NCBI GenBank assembly: GCA_021613335.1
Contig: JAJTWR010000067.1
Coordinates: 1 to 64,000, forward strand
Length of the DNA stretch: 64,000 bases
Direction of reading: 5' to 3'
Source of the DNA: Whitmania pigra
Lineage: Eukaryota; Annelida; Clitellata; Hirudinida; Haemopidae
The translations under genes were made by a program, and so were the position numbers. Shown piece after piece: positions 50,880 through 62,999 of the stretch (its first letter is position 1; every line of letters starts with the position of its first letter). Under the pieces are notes generated by a model, which was not told the DNA's origin, did not search any database, and saw only the letters and a program-made list of their open reading frames with translations.

Positions 50880-52008
50880 CAGGGACGTACCGAAGGCAAA
50901 ATAGTGGGGGGGCATAAAGGACAATTTTTCCCAACTCCAAAAAATGTTTTCTTAATATTTAGTCAATATTTATTGTTCGCTAACAACAACTATTATGACC
51001 AACTCAAAACTTTGATAAAATTTAACAGACACGAGTCATGGTACATTAGAATATGTGTGCAATGTCTCCCAAATATTAAACAAAATCTATCTTTTACACA
51101 AAAATACAACTTCTTCACTAGTAGTATGGAAATCTTCACTAGTGCTTGTATCCTTAAAATGGCCAACCAACTCATATACTTTCTGTTGAGCTCCTTTAAA
51201 CCCCCCCCCGACATTGAAGCAGCAAAATCATACGATTGTAAAGAAAGATTGTCAGTATCAACGGCATTGCGTTGCAAGCAACTGACTGTACTCTTTCCTA
51301 TTCCAGCGCCAGTCTTGTCAGTTATTTTGGTTATTTGCAAGAGTCTTTCATTTGCAATTCCTTCCTGATTGACGAAACAGATTACAATAGTCAACATGTC
51401 TTTCCTCGAACTGCCTGGTGTTGGATCCGCCGTCACAGTGTCGAACTGATTGTCAGAAATTTCTTTAATGATTTTACTTTTGAGCGTGTTCACAATTAAT
51501 TAAACAACATTTTCCGATCTACGCCTCAGATATGAAACATGATAAGGTCTCAGCATAGCATCCTCAAACCATCCTTTTAAACAAGGATTATAACGAGCCA
51601 TAAGATATACTATTTACTGATAATTACTGCGGAATTGTAATAACAACTTGTTGATTAGACTTATTAAACTATAGTAATATTTGTTATTACTACAAATTAA
51701 GCGCTTATTATAACACGTATCAAAAAACTCAAACTTTCAAATAACCGTCAACAAATTATGAAAGTAAACAAAATCACCAAGACAACGAAATATCCAACCA
51801 ATGGCGAATTTAATTTAATACCAAGGGAGATGGGCGTCTGCTGACATTATTTCATTTTAAATATTTGTTGTAACTTTAAATCCTAAACCTTGTAGGAATT
51901 ATTATAATATGCATTTAAATTTTGAATCCTAATTTTCCCAACTTATTTCAGTCTGTTCCAAATGAAGGGGCAGCTTGCCCCACTTGCCCCCCTCAAGGGG
52001 CGTCCCTG
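50880..52008 (-). mobile_element. hAT DNA transposon with 8-bp target duplication, degenerate
   Basis: The element is 1129 bp, flanked by ATCCCAGT at 50872-50879 and 52009-52016. The ends begin CAGGGACG in inverted orientation. The minus strand at about 51493-51100 encodes a transposase piece (SSRKDMLTIVICFVNQEG, TDKTGAGIGKS, LQSYDFAASMSG) typical of ZMYM1-like hAT proteins. The N- and C-terminal thirds are missing. Confidence 0.88.
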
Positions 52009-52099
52009 ATCCCAGTAATAAAATACAACTGGCATACCATGTTCCACACCGGTTAAGGATGACTATAAGTTTTCCATATGCAGAGATGGTTACTTAACA

Positions 52100-52545
52100 A
52101 AAAGATATCCTGTTTTCTCTGTCGTCTAGACTATTGCAATTCCCTTCTTTATGGCACAGCGGCCTCTTTAATTCATTCTTTGCAACGCGTCCAAACAGAC
52201 TTGACAAGGTTGTTCTTCTCAACCGTACCCTCAATAATACGGATTGCCTGAAGCAATTGCACCGATTCATAGTCGTATCACCTTCAAAATCGTCATCATG
52301 ATATCACACTCTAGCGACATCCACCCCATCTTATCTCCATCGCCTAATAGATCGCCGCAAAACACCTGGTCTTCGTTCATCACCCACCATTCATCTTCAT
52401 CAATCAGTAAACAGGTCCCTCGCAAACAGAGCCCAACCATCCCTGGAGCTTCAGGAATTCATGGATCATCATTCTGACGCTATGCACGCGGCGCTTTTTA
52501 AATTTATTTCAATTAAAATTTTTTAATTAAAATTATTTAAATTTA
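52100..52545 (+). mobile_element. 3' end of a LINE (CR1/L2-like) with reverse-transcriptase C-terminus
   Basis: The plus strand at 52123 reads RLDYCNSLLYGTAASLIHSL followed by QRVQTDLTRLF, the diagnostic C-terminal RT block of CR1/L2/jockey-group elements. After a frameshift it continues (IHSRITFKIVIM) to a stop at about 52477. The tail has the same TCTGACGCTATGC...GGCGCT motif as at 27003 and 60405, followed by AATTAAA-type repeats. Confidence 0.8.
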
Positions 52546-52659
52546 ATAATAATTCATGAAGAGTCAATAATAATAATCTATTTTATTAGTTTTCTTTCTT
52601 TCTATATATTTGTTGCCTTCTTGAAACTGATCATTCAGATGATGAATGATTTAGGTATA

Positions 52660-53162
52660 CAGTCAAATCAACCTGTCAGGACCGAGCAAAAGTGGCATAG
52701 TAGCGAGAGTTTGTAAAAGCGGTCTTATTTTCTCAAATAAAAACGCATCGATGATCTCCTTTTCTCCTTCAGCGTAAAGTCGGTTCGCTTGCGTTTCTGA
52801 GCTGACATTATGGGCTGAATTTTAAGAAAAATAACAATAGAACGACTGATTGAAAAGGAAAAGGTTCTAGAACCAGCCAAAGAATAACAATCGTCTAGAT
52901 TTTAAAATAAAATTTAACTAATTTAGTTTAGTGATGGGTAAATTTATATATGCAGTCATTAGATTATTATAAATAAACTGCGCAGAAATACAGACTTTTT
53001 AAACTCGTGCCTTTTAACAGTCACACAATAGTGGCATGGTAGCGAGAGTAGGGAGTGGCATAATCAATTTATTTTGTATTGAATTTTGTCGGGACCGAGC
53101 AAAAGTGGTACAATAGCGAGAGTGGCATAGTAGAGAGGTGGCATAGTACCGAGATTTTACTG
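52660..53162. mobile_element. 503-bp MITE-like element with TA target site
   Basis: It is flanked by TA on both sides (52658-52659 and 53163-53164). The ends are inverted CAGTCAAATC and CAGTAAAATC. Inside, GACCGAGCAAAAGTGG occurs directly repeated at 52680 and 53093, and shorter GTGGCATAGTAGCGAGAG-type words recur. It has no coding capacity. The termini resemble Tc1/mariner-pogo (Tigger-like) elements. Confidence 0.7.
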
Positions 53163-53164
53163 TA

Positions 53165-54172
53165 TTTGGACATGCATAAATTGTGATTAACATGTACGTT
53201 TATGTACTTTTCTAGTTGCTATAACTTGAAAAGCTGATGAAGATATTAATCATTTCTGATTTATATTAATAAAATTTAAACCGCCATCTTGAAGTCATTT
53301 TATTCGACTCTATATAATGTGAAATTAGTCAATTCATTACAGGGTTCCAACTGTCATACACATATGTCCCAAATTATTAAACCCTGTGGCTCTGAAAGCT
53401 ACCAGGAACCTACCTTAAATTGTGTCTGAAATTCTCAATTTTCACATCCAAACTATTCCATATTAAAATGAATTGTGCAAGTTAATTAACAATTCAATTG
53501 TCCAACTTTATAATCTCCAGTATTTATCTGGGAGTTCTTTTCATCCACATTAATCTTCAGTGAGGGTACTTTTCCCATTTTATAGATCTTTGTAATATTA
53601 TCTCTTAAAAACATTCCCGATTCTTCAGAACATATATAGTGCAATTGAATCATCTAGATATAACAGGTGGTGGAAAGAGGAAGCGGGCGGGCGGAGAAAA
53701 AGGCTCGAACTTGTTCGAGGTAGGGACATTATTTTTTTTGGGGGGGGGGGGGGTGGAGCGGTGAGGGACGGCAAAGTTTTTTGAACGTGAATTTGGGCTA
53801 GAAACAAAAAAGGGTCATCTCAGATTTTGCAAAGGTTTGCCCCCCTATCCCCTTGAAATGAGGCCTCAAGGTTGCAAGTTCAATCCTAGCAAAAGTTTGA
53901 AGGACAATAGGAGAATTCATAATCAAGATTCTCAATTAAATTTTGGTAGTTACGATATTGATGCAATTTCTGGCACATTGACTTTTTTGAATTAAAATAA
54001 AATTGTGCTTGACTAGTTTAGTTATTAATCAAATCTTTATTTAATTGTGAAATCATGCTATTAATAATAAAATGAATAACAATTATGAAATAATAATTAC
54101 CGACAGTACAAGTTTATTTAACCTGATCGGTTTCACAGAGTCCACACTGTTTATAAGGAATCCTTATTAAGG
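53165..54172. other. Spacer with a poly-G run
   Basis: No gene is seen. A T8/G14-type homopolymer junction lies at about 53732-53753. The next gene starts at 54173. Confidence 0.6.
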
Positions 54173-56279
54173 ATGTATCTCGCGCCTTTGCTTTACCGTT
54201 TAAGAGGAATACTGATATACTGTGTTTATACCAACTGTTTCATAGGTTTAATTGAAGCATTACAAGGTAGTTCATGTTTTGATATAGTTATTTAGACGAT
54301 TACATAGATTGTTGTAGATGATGATTGAAAAATATATTTATATTTATTTATAGTTTAAGTTTGAATAACAAAAATGTGGTTAAGTATTAAGTAAAAAACG
54401 TGGTTAAATTTTGTGATTTCAGAGTATCATGTTGAAGCTATTTGCTGTGATGTTGGTCAGGAAGCTATTGAGTCACATTTCAACAACTCTTGTATCAGAG
54501 TAGAGTCATGCTTTGATACATTATCTTATAATTTTGATGGTGGCAATATAAAGGTAAACTGTACTTTTGGAGGTCTGTTTTTTTGTAATGATGATGACAA
54601 GCTAAAAGGATGTGCTCTTGTCCTAAATCCAGGTTGTTATGTTTTGCTTGCACGTTGGAACTATTTTTAATGTGTTCTTAATTTTATTTCTTGATCTGTT
54701 ATTTAGCCCCACAGCTACCAGTATATGATGAATGCCTGAGGTTGGTATATTTACATGTGTATTGATATGCATTAACATTATGTAATTATTAAGTGAATTA
54801 ATTAATTTAATTATTTTGCAGACTTTTTCATAAGCTGTATGGGTTTCACATTCTAAAAGATAAATTGGATTGCCTTAGTGTATTGTGTGAAAAATATACA
54901 AACAACTCCATTTGTTCAGCTCAGGGTCACAATGTCACACATATTCTACAAAGTGATTCATTAGGCAGATTTACAAATTGCTCCAAAGCAGAGGAAAGTA
55001 AGTTAAATATGAAGTCAAGCATTTTTCATGTATGGAATAATACAAAAGTATTACAAATATAATGCATATAATTAAATTTGAGGGAATGATAATGGTATGG
55101 TTTTTGGTGCCCATGCAATGACCAGCAGTGATAGAATTGCAATGGAGAATATTGTTTATTAGGGTATTATTCTGATAAGGTTCCTTACCTTATTAAGCCA
55201 GTAGAAAATCTGCCTTATTTTCTTAATTAGTAGAAATGTAGTGACTTGAATGTTGATGACTCGTTGCTTATCTCTGTGCTTTAAGATTTTCATCAATTTA
55301 AATTATCCACTTGAATAAAAATCAATTACATCATTCAATTGTCTATTTCCTTGTAGTTATGAAATCCAATCTCACTCATTACAAAATTTTGAACAATTGC
55401 TTGAGGTAACGAGCAACTAATTGAAATCAACTTTAAGGCATTATTCATCTGTAAATATTTCATAACATCTTCTTTAAAGCCTAGTTTTTGCATGAACTAT
55501 TTCTCCTTGTGACTCAGTGGCACAACCAAGAGGGTTAATTATAAAATCTATTTATTATATTTTACATATTTTTATCTCAATATTCAACAAATGTCATTGG
55601 TTATCTCTCTTTCCACAACGTAAAGAATTTACAATTTATTTAAAGGTATTTTAGTGTTGATGTTATTAATTGCTGATTTCTTTATGTCTATTATATGACA
55701 TATTAAATTAATGAGCTCTTACAATTAATGATTAGTATTAATATTAATCTTCCTAGATGGGACTGCATGGAAAACAGCCACAATCACATTAGCAATAATA
55801 ATTTCATTTATACTATTTCTCCTCAGTGCAATCATCTACATTTTATGCAAGAAAAGAAGAGGTAATAATTTTGTTGTCTTTGTTCTTGTGATATTATTCT
55901 ATATCTTATATATTTTACCATGTAGCGTTATCATTAAACATTAAAAAAACTAAGGTGCAAGCAATTAAATATTGATGTCAGCATGAAGTTAATCTTAAGC
56001 TATTCAATGAATCCATGCTTATCAGCTGTTTTCACTACTATTTTACTACTTTTATGGGTAATTCTACAGACAGCAAACCAAAGAACAGTGAGGAATCTAG
56101 TACTGATCCCATAAGTTCAAAAAATTCAATTGAGGCCAAATTTGATGATACTGTCGAGGTGTCTATCTTTTATTGTTTATCTGTTTCAAGAAAGAATTTA
56201 ATGATTTTTAACTTTTCTGTTGCAGGGTGTAACATCTCACCTTATACCTGAAAATTATCCAGTTGAATTAGTAGGGTGA
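54173..56279 (+). CDS. Unrecognised Cys-rich type I membrane protein
   Basis: There are seven exons: 54173-54266, 54423-54632, 54707-54740, 54822-54997, 55757-55861, 56070-56158 and 56226-56279. Phases agree and give 253 residues. A hydrophobic N-terminus (about residues 12-30) reads as a signal peptide. The ectodomain of about 140 residues has twelve Cys and six NxS/T sites (NNS, NCT, NNS, NVT, NCS, NGT). A single membrane helix at about 179-202 (TLAIIISFILFLLSAIIYIL) is followed by a CKKRR stop-transfer and a 45-residue Ser/Glu/Asp-rich tail ending PENYPVELVG. I do not recognise the fold; a small receptor or adhesion protein is only a possibility. Confidence 0.75.
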
Positions 56280-57384
56280 TAAGTAATGATTGGACTAACC
56301 TAATTTTTTTAGGGATAAAACTGCAGGATTTAAAATGCCTTAACAAATAATGTTCTTTGTACCAGTAAAGTTGTTTCAAAATATATTTATTTTATTTATT
56401 TATTTCAACCAAAAAGAGGGTTGCAAGAATGAAGGTGATAACTGCCCCTATTCTAGCCCCTTTTTAGGGCTGTTTTGTAAATGCGATTAAAAATCAACCG
56501 ATAGAGATAAAAATGTGCGGATTGTTTTAAAAAATAGAAGAAGGATCAAAGTGCCAGGGACGAGCATTCAAAAAAACATAAAAAATCGAACTATTTTTAA
56601 TTAATGCTTGAAATATTTGAAGATTGGCAAAAGCCAACTCATCGACTTTTGTTAGTTCTACAGAGAACAGGAGAGTTAGGGTTAAGGATGGAGCTAATTA
56701 CCAAAAGTTGTTGCGCTTGAGTTGGCTTTCACATGTGACTTTTCCAAGAAGCTCTTTGTAAACTTTGAAAACAAGCTTTTATGATATTGATATATGCAAC
56801 CATTCATACATTACTTTATTCATATGTTAATAGTAGGGCTGCGTTACATTTTTTAAAATTTTATTATTTTTAATAAAAAAAATATCTCAAATATTTTTGT
56901 CGAAAATTTCAAGTCATTGATGACGGTGCGATTATGAAAATGCGTTAACTACGATTAAAGTGAGAGTAATCGCGACTAAAAGAATTAATCAATCTAGTAA
57001 ATAGGTGTAGTAATAGGAAATGACTGCTGATGAATCTTGGAAAGTTTTTATGTTAGATAATAAAATGACCAAAGAATTCTAATGGGAGTTACGTGTTTTA
57101 AATGCATTCAAATTGCTCTTCATGCAAAATCAGATCTCACAATGACAGATGTTCTTGAGGCTAAGGTCAATAATAAATATAGTTTATGTCCTTGGTTTCT
57201 GTAATTCAGAGCAATGTCACCAGCACTTGGAGAAAAATGCCTGATGAGAAAATTTGTTGTGATTAAGATAAAAAAAAATCAGCCACATTTTGTCACAAAT
57301 GTGCTGATTAACAGAAACTTTATTTATCATGATGATAGTAAAAATTAATCCAAAATATGTCAAATCTGTTTTTTAAGCACTGAT
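56280..57384. other. Convergent spacer between the membrane-protein and PMS2 genes
   Basis: No gene is seen. It is AT-rich, with a TTTA run near 56385-56405. Confidence 0.6.
57319..57324 (-). terminator. Polyadenylation signal of the PMS2 gene
   Basis: AATAAA on the minus strand lies about 60 bp past the stop codon at 57385. Confidence 0.5.
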
Positions 57385-60300
57385 TCAAATTTCAAGCATG
57401 TTGAGATTGACAAGATGCCTTATGGTTGGTCGACCGTGCGGACAATTCTGAAGAAAAAGAGGCGCAATCTCAATGACAATCACAAGTTACAAAATAGTAA
57501 CTGAACTGATTTTTCTGATCAGGTGAACTAACCCATGGTTGGTTGATTTCTCCCATGTGAATGATAAGCTGAAGTTAAAGTGCAATATTCAAATAATGAA
57601 TAATTTCAAGCCATAATTGCGTGACTGTCTCTGAAGGTTTTAAATTCTTATTTAAAATATTATTGATAATATATTGGTAAACCTATTCCTCTAATGTTTT
57701 ATGATTTGCAAATTTGAAAGCATCAAGAAATAAGAGCTTCATATTTAGTCGTCTTATGCCACCATACCTTCTTCATTTCAGAAGCACTGAGGGCAGTTCC
57801 AATCATTACTGAGCTCCTGCAAGCTCTTGATGCCAGCATTTGACGAATCCTTGAAGGTCTACACATGACCCCCTGAAAGAACGGCAAGCAGTACCATGTT
57901 ATGCATTTACTTGTATTACTGTTACCAATAAAATGATCTAAATGATTCAACTTACAGGTGATTCAGTAAGCATGAATATCATTTCCTCTACATCTGCAGG
58001 AAAGCAATTTAATAAATGTAATAATGTGGATCAATAACCACAAAAATTAAAATTAAAGCAACAAATAGATAAAGTGGGTAATTAGTTACCATTATTTTAC
58101 TGTTAAGTTAATGCAAAAGGTAGTGCAATACCTTGATGACCAAATGCCCAGTTCCTGCTGGTTGGAATACTGGTAAGCATGACCCTCTCCATCATGTTGG
58201 CTGGAGTAACAGAAAAATTCATCAACATCGTCATCTTTGAGCAACATCACTCATAAAATTAATAATTGCAATACACAAATAAATATAATCATCAAGGTGA
58301 ATTATTGTTTCTAATACTTATATTATCCTCCTTATCAAGTTAACTGATGTATGAAAATGGCAACAAACCTTCCAGGTCAATCTGGAACTTGAATCCGTTC
58401 TTGAGGAAAATGTCTAAGTTTTCGACCAAAACTGATTCGTTTGAGGCTGTCAATTCCATTTTCATAGGTCTGATAATGATAATTATAATGATAAAGATAG
58501 GGCTCAATTAAACTATGTGGTTAACACATTCATGATGATATTTCTGATTATAATTATAATCCAGCACATGTCATCCAGTATTGCAATGGTGATTAAAACA
58601 CCGATGATGACATTACCTGAGACATTTAATAAGTATATTGTTTAATAACTTCAAAGCAGTTTTACATTTTTAGAAACTGTTTTTCTGTGAACACTCCCTG
58701 AAGCCAAATCACCATCTTATAATGGTTAATCCAAATAACTTCAAAGACTTGTATAATGTGCAAATAGACAATTATCCCTTTACATGTAATGGGTCAAATA
58801 TTCATGTAACATTCCATCTCAAGCAAACCTGATGAGCTGCTGATTTTGGAGCACGACAGTCTTCTGAAGTCTCTCAAAGTTAAATTTCTCATCGGAGGCA
58901 TGTTGGTCGACAATGAACAAGTCCGAGTTGAGTTTCGTGATTATGAAGCCAAGATTGAACTGTTATGAATCAATCAAATTCTAGATCAAAGACAGACTAA
59001 CAAATCACTATTTGTTAGAACATGTAAGATGTATATGCAAAACACTCAACAAACTAATAATGGTAATTTTGAATATCATAACGAATAATTTTATAGTGAT
59101 TCGATGAGAATGTGGATTCTCTTAAACATAAAAGTTAATAATTAGACTGATGAGAATATCATTGCAGATGTTAGTAAGCTGAGAAGCAGTTGAAGACATC
59201 AGCTATGAATATTAATGACCTGATTATTCCATTTGTAAACTCAGAAAGGTCATAGCATCACTGACCTGGCCTAGAATCTCCATCTTTTCAAACATGTCTT
59301 TGCTGGTGATGGAGATTAAATATATCATCATCATTAATAAAATTATCAATATTACCATGATTATAATATTTTTTTAATAAGCAAGATAAACCAAAGAAAG
59401 GACAGATCATGATTAATTCACCTTATCATTCTTTGTAGTTCTGACTCGGCTTTGCCGTTGTCACTCGGCTGAATCTGTGCCTTGAACCTCCTCTCAGCTT
59501 CTTTGGGTGAATGGCTGGAGTTCCTCCTGACTGAAATTAAAATATTTGTGTTAGCTTGATATATGCGATGACAACATGACTTTAATGACTAAGGAAATTA
59601 TAACCGAAATTGAGTCCAGGATTTGTGAGCATTCTAGCAAAATGTCAAACCACAACACTTTGAAGAAAGCATTAAAGATAAATATTAACAAGTATGAAAT
59701 CCAACCGGACAATTTTAGACATAAACGTTTAGAAAACATATTCTTTATTCACAAAGCAGAGGGTCATACAAACAAGAATGTAAATAGTAAAGTAGTGTTC
59801 ACTTCAAGAGTGCATTGGTGAAATGCTGAAAGGTCAATTTCATCAATCATCATCCAAAGTGTTCATAGGATATGAAGCTGACAATGGCATTACACAGTGA
59901 GATAAAAAATATTTGTAATTCTATTTGCATAGAAACAAATTGTGAAATTGATGGAAATTTTTATAATTATTTATAATTATAGCAGAGGCATCTTGTATCT
60001 TAGAGACAGCAAACCTTGTGTAATTCATCACCATGCATCTTTAAAGCTCAGCGACAAGAGCAGCACAACTTACATTCCTTGTTTTGCAGCTTTTCCTTGA
60101 GCTTAGAGAGTGAGAAGTGTATGATTTTTGATCTCCTTTGTTCCAGGAAGCTTCTGTCCAGATCATCATCACTCTTGCTGTCATTATTACTATTCTTTTT
60201 TGACTGAGAATATAAAACATGCACATTATTGTAATTTAATTATCATAATTTAATGTTATTGTAAGAATGCAATTTAAATAATGGTATTCATGATGATTAT

Positions 60301-62720
60301 CAGCATCATCTATTGTGTTTATTATGACTACCTTTGCAAATATTATCATAACCATCAAGAAACTTAAATATCGAAAACACCGGAGACAGGCAGTTTTCAA
60401 GGCGCCTCTGATGCTATGCAGGTGGCGCTTTATAAATTTATTATTATTATTATTGACAATGACTGGAACAAAAGTCCTTCCAGGTAGACAAAGACTAAAT
60501 GGTGACATTAAAATGTCATTTTAATGCTAATTAATATGTTTTGCATTTTGTAAATGAGATGTTAGATTTCAACGACTCGGAGGATCATGAGTAAACAGCA
60601 TCATCAGCATGGGGAACAAATTTAATGACATTAATAACCTGAAATGGCCTCTCTTTCCTGACATTTTTCTCATTTGTGTTTGACATTTTAGCAGAAGGAA
60701 ATGAATATCTCATCACTGAGGAAGAATGTGTGGTTGTTGAAAATTGTGGTTTATTGGCTGAAAATGAAGAAGAGATGTTTTTTGAAGATGGATCTTTTGC
60801 AGAGGGATCATCCAATGATGATGACATCTTGGGGAGATTGTGATCTTTACAGGAGCTAACAGTCTCATCACAATGACAGTTTCTTATGTTAATGTTGGTA
60901 TCAAATTTTTGTATGTCATATCTAACTATGTCATCTGTTATACTGTTATTGATGTTAACATTATTGTTACTATCATTATTCTCTTTGTGATTTGTAATTA
61001 ATGCATCATCAGCTTTGTCAATGATGATTACATCATCACCACAATTGTGGGTAATAGTTCCATTGCTGTAATGTGATGATGAGTTTGTTAAACAAAACGT
61101 ATCCAATGTCTTCTGCTTCTTCATGGAGCTGATGATAAAAGACGATGACAGTGTCGGTGATGATGTCGATGGCAATTCAAAGGCTTCTGTGAAATTCCTC
61201 TTCTTGCTGGTGGATTGAGTCTTCTGGGGTGAATGCAGGTTCTGAGATGCTTGGGGTGTGCTGGTCTTTGAGCTTCCTTTATCTGTGGAAGCTGATATGG
61301 ATTTACAGACAGAAGGTGTCATGGCATACATTCTCTTGAGGGAAGACTGCAGAATAATTTTAGGGATATTGTGAGTGATGCTATGACAATGTCATAATAA
61401 GATGAGATGCCAATTAATACAATATGATAGTATTGGTTTCGTCAACTCACCTTAATAACAGCAAGTAGAATCTTTTCATTTTGAAGAAAAACTTGCCTTT
61501 TGTCTGGTGTGACATTCACATCAACAGATGCTGCAGATAAGTACATTGATTCAGCATTACAAATACAATTTGGGAAAGGTTTCGGAGTAATTAAGAGTAT
61601 GCGAATAATTCATAATGATGTGAAATGAAATAAAAATTAATATTCATATTACACATTCATAATAATGCTTGAATAAACTGGGTACCATCCAACAAAACAA
61701 GCCAATGCCTCGCATGAACTCACATCTAGCAATTCTCACATCCAGCACAACAAATGGATACTGATTCTTATTGAATGAGTGGTACACCTCATTGATAAGC
61801 CTGGAAAGTTTCTGAGAGTCAAAAGGCCTCTGGTTGATGAAGAAGAATTGTCGGTCGGAAGAACTGCGACCCTGTCCATGTTCTGCCGAGGAGATGTACC
61901 CAGTGACAGTGAGGTCTCGAAGGAAGGAAGATATTTTGTCCTGGCTCATGGAAATCCCAAGTTCTTCTATCACCTCTTCATCTGGCTGGCTGCAGGCAAC
62001 AAATTCAACCAAGCTGGTCCACTGCTTCATGCCAAAAACATCCATGATATTCCCCTTTGTTGAGCTGTTTCCTGATACCCTGAGAACAGTGGCAGTTGAC
62101 CCATTGTTTTTCACAAGATTTGTGATGGTGAGTTTCAGACCAATTCTTATGAGGCAATAGCCTGATATGTAGTTGACCATCCGGCCAAATTCTCGACTAA
62201 TGTTCTTTTCCAGCTCTTTCCTTCTCACTGGAAGAGTGGAGAATAAATCTTCCACAACCACTGTTGTGCCCTGCTGACGAGGACAAATAGACTTTGATAC
62301 GATTTTCCCTCCATTGTCAAAGCACAACTTTGTTCCAACTTCTGCTGAACCTGACCGAGTTAAAACAGTCACTTTGCTCAAGGCACACATGGAACTCAGA
62401 GCTTCCCCTCTAAAACCGTATGTTCCAATATTTACCAGGTCGTCAAACTCCGATATTTTTGATGTGAAGTGTTTAAGTGTTAGTGCTTCGAAATTATCTT
62501 CGTCAACCCCAGATCCGTTATCCGAAACCTCGAGCGATTCCAATCCGGACTTGACAAATCTGACCGTTATGTTTGTAGATCCAGCGTCCAGGCTGTTCTC
62601 CACAAGTTCCTTCACGGCCGTTGCCAGGGTCAAAACCACTTGGCCCGAACATAACTTATGCACTGATGTCTTATCGATAGACTTAATAAGACCTTTTGAT
62701 TGAACCGTTTGATCGCCCAT
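57385..62720 (-). CDS. PMS2: Mismatch-repair endonuclease PMS2 (MutL homologue)
   Basis: There are thirteen exons: 62720-61724, 61530-61451, 61346-60639, 60203-60074, 59530-59422, 59302-59266, 58959-58829, 58469-58369, 58200-58132, 57993-57956, 57872-57768, 57568-57533 and 57447-57385. They total 867 residues; human PMS2 has 862. The GHKL ATPase motifs are present: [10 protein letters not shown] with Glu41, DNGSGV at 67-72 and GFRGEAL at 102-108. A Ser/Asn-rich linker of about 240 residues (exon 3) separates it from the C-terminal domain. That domain has [10 protein letters not shown], the DQHA(x)2E(x)4E endonuclease motif from Asp705, SRACR and a CPHGRP metal-site motif at 849. As the MutL-alpha partner of MLH1 it nicks the strand to be repaired in the nucleus. 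The start at 62720 is the first ATG and fits the family. Apparently intact. Confidence 0.96.
60401..60455 (+). mobile_element. LINE 3' tail in a PMS2 intron
   Basis: GCGCCTCTGATGCTATGC, then GGTGGCGCT and TATAAAT, is followed by an ATT microsatellite. It is the same family as the tails at 27003 and 52473. It lies in the intron between exons 3 and 4, antisense to PMS2. Confidence 0.7.
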
Positions 62721-62999
62721 AGTCGTAAAATTTAATTTTAAGTCCTTCAAATAAATGCATTAATATTATTGGCTACACTAGTCCTGCGAAAACTATTGCC
62801 GCTCTCTTTTGGTTAAAGTTTACATTCTAAAAGTGGATTGCAAAAAGTTAATTGGATATTTTTCATGTTTAATTGGTTTTATTTAAAGAATTGCAATGAA
62901 TAAAATTTATTTATTATAAAATATAATGTCATCTTAAAAAATAAATAGTTAATAACACATTAAATAAATTTTTTAAATTTAGAATTATGTTAGTACCAA
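62721..62999. promoter_or_regulatory. PMS2 upstream region
   Basis: About 280 bp of AT-rich sequence lie between the PMS2 start and the retrotransposon remnant. The PMS2 promoter must lie here or inside the remnant; no clear motif is seen. Confidence 0.4.

Noticed and set aside
52244..52477. Separate small gene in this frame
   Set aside because: It continues the LINE reverse-transcriptase homology after a frameshift and ends in the LINE tail.
53850..53880. Pol III box B-like AGTTCAATCCT
   Set aside because: No box A upstream and no recognisable tRNA or SINE body.
59551..60226. Open frames on both strands within the PMS2 introns
   Set aside because: They overlap PMS2 exons in other frames or are AT-driven, with no coding signature.
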